Source of the DNA: Mycobacterium sp.
Lineage (GTDB): Bacteria > Actinomycetota > Actinomycetes > Mycobacteriales > Mycobacteriaceae
DNA length: 39,765 nucleotides
NCBI GenBank assembly: GCA_029256565.1
Contig: JAQSXQ010000002.1
Coordinates: forward strand, 1 to 39,765
Direction: 5' to 3'
Shown one piece after another: positions 38,827-39,765 of the stretch. Below the pieces are notes generated by a model. The model ran no database searches, was not told the DNA's origin, and was given only the letters and a program-made list of their open reading frames with translations. Positions within the stretch are counted from its first letter, which is position 1; every line of letters begins with the position of its first letter. The translations under genes were made by a program, and so were the position numbers.

Positions 38827-39765
38827 TCACCTGCGTCGCGGTGTTGGTGCCGAGCCTCGTGCAGTGAACTCGCCGAGCTGCCCGCCGAGCCATCGCGTGT
38901 GCGCCATCTGGATCCGGACATCCCGAGGCGAGCCCTCGGCGCCGTGCCAGCCCCGGGCAGAGTCCGCCGCCCCGCTGGCGGTCGCCCCCGGTGCTGTGAG
39001 CAGTGCTTGTGTCGCCGTGGACAGTCGTTCGGCGTTCGCCGGGTCGAGCGTCTTGAGGGTCAACGGTAGCTTCTTGCCTCCCAGTGCGGCCGCTGTCCGG
39101 ATGAACACACGGGCGGCAGCGGGCAGAGGCGTGAGATCGCCGCTCTTGGTGAAACCCGGATGGTAGAGGACGTACCGGACGGCGTTGTCCGGCCGGCCGG
39201 CGAAGGCGACACCGAGGAGGTCGTTGGCACGACCTGCCTGGAGCTGAGCGGTGATGGTGCTGTACGACTGCTCCAACTGGAGATCGTCCCAGTGGATCTC
39301 TCCCTTGGTCATCCCCACCCCCGCCACGTTCACGATCACGGGTGCCACACTTCGACCCAGGAGAGGCGCGAGCTCGTGGCTGAGCACGTACCGGCTGAGG
39401 TAGTACAGCGCAAACGTGCGCTCCAGCCCCTCCGACGTGAGGACGCGCTGCGGCGACTGCCTGTTGGCGAACAGGCACAGGGCATCGATGCTCTCGTGCC
39501 TCGAGGCGATCTCGCGGATCGCACGGCGGGTCTCGGCGATGCTCGACAGATCCGCCTTGATGAAGCGGACACGATCACCGCCACCGGCCTGCTCGGCCTC
39601 GGCCACCACGCGCTGCCCCTTGTCGGGATTGCTGCCGATCACGATCACATGGTCACCTTGCCGCGCTCGGCCAAGCGCCAACGCTCGACCCATGCCGTCA
39701 GTGCCACCACTGACGACAACGACCCTGGGCTTGTAAGTACTCGGACGGGAACCGGTATTGGACAT
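38827..39765 (-). CDS. SDR-fold protein with degenerate active site (reaches window edge)
   Basis: The 312-residue protein begins MSNTGSRPSTYKPR at the very edge of the window; this could be the true start. The cofactor-binding glycine motif SGGTDGMG (about 19-26) and the Asp-Leu of KADLSSIAETRRAI are present, so NAD(P) binding is plausible. The catalytic set is not: NNAG is replaced by FANRQ, the Ser position reads VNVAGVGM, and the YxxxK helix, normally AYxQSKLAN in relatives, reads AQLQAGRAN. The C-terminal ~60 residues are Ala/Gly/Arg-rich. It may be a non-catalytic binding or regulatory SDR relative. The partner alpha/beta hydrolase follows on the same strand. Confidence 0.82.
   Translation of the reverse strand: MSNTGSRPSTYKPRVVVVSGGTDGMGRALALGRARQGDHVIVIGSNPDKGQRVVAEAEQAGGGDRVRFIKADLSSIAETRRAIREIASRHESIDALCLFANRQSPQRVLTSEGLERTFALYYLSRYVLSHELAPLLGRSVAPVIVNVAGVGMTKGEIHWDDLQLEQSYSTITAQLQAGRANDLLGVAFAGRPDNAVRYVLYHPGFTKSGDLTPLPAAARVFIRTAAALGGKKLPLTLKTLDPANAERLSTATQALLTAPGATASGAADSARGWHGAEGSPRDVRIQMAHTRWLGGQLGEFTARGSAPTPRRR

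Noticed and set aside
38816-39478. N-terminal extension of the alpha/beta hydrolase
   Set aside because: The open frame continues upstream but overlaps the SDR gene and lacks fold motifs; a strong ribosome site precedes ATG 38815.

Overview
The window is high-GC DNA with very dense coding, stop/start overlaps between most neighbouring genes, and GTG and TTG start codons. The gene families (SCO6880-type and DUF4913 conjugation proteins, a MsiK-less sugar-type ABC importer, CE7 esterase) point to an actinomycete, most likely a Micrococcales genus of the Cellulomonas/Cellulosimicrobium kind. That placement is inference from protein content; no rRNA or tRNA gene was seen.

Positions 1-3188 (minus strand) hold two paralogous secreted genes, the second cut by the window edge. 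The complete one is a DNRLRE/Fn3-like/LamG surface protein of the type often found beside RHS or polymorphic-toxin genes. Positions 3383-12369 (minus) are one tightly coupled operon for an actinobacterial type IV secretion (conjugation) machine: DUF6668-like P-loop protein, small VirB2-like membrane protein, anchored extracytoplasmic protein, VirB6/TrbL-like channel, SCO6880 family protein, VirB4-like ATPase, VirD4/TraG coupling protein and DUF4913 protein. It diverges from a plus-strand operon (12514-16445) with a MerR/excisionase-type HTH regulator, a lipoprotein, a cell-wall hydrolase (lytic transglycosylase plus M23), a ParA/MinD-like ATPase with a deviant P-loop, and an internally duplicated small protein. 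No relaxase and no integrase are visible.

Positions 16484-20640 are a plasmid-type replication and partition block: a primase-like replication initiator, ParA, and a ribbon-helix-helix ParB-like protein. Clusters of TTCATG/CATGAA repeats flank parAB on both sides, including four tandem 12-bp units. This looks like a centromere and/or iteron origin. The T4SS, rep and par genes together suggest a low-copy conjugative plasmid, or such a plasmid integrated in a chromosome.

After a perfect 16-bp inverted repeat (20723-20760) the content changes to metabolism. A minus-strand operon (27219 down to 20892) encodes two FGGY kinases, a histidine phosphatase, a DeoR regulator, a 2-hydroxyacid dehydrogenase and a CE7 acetylesterase. 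Divergent from it, a plus-strand operon (27494-33620) encodes a UgpB-like binding protein, a glycerophosphodiester phosphodiesterase, an inositol-monophosphatase family enzyme, two ABC permeases and a metallophosphoesterase. It is followed by a secreted phospholipase-D-like/beta-propeller protein, a DUF47 (PhoU-like) protein and a PiT phosphate transporter. Read together these could make a route from extracellular phosphodiesters (lipid head groups or teichoic-acid-like polymers) through import and hydrolysis to sugar or polyol phosphate and inorganic phosphate. The window ends with a minus-strand alpha/beta hydrolase and an SDR-fold protein that seems to have lost its catalytic residues.
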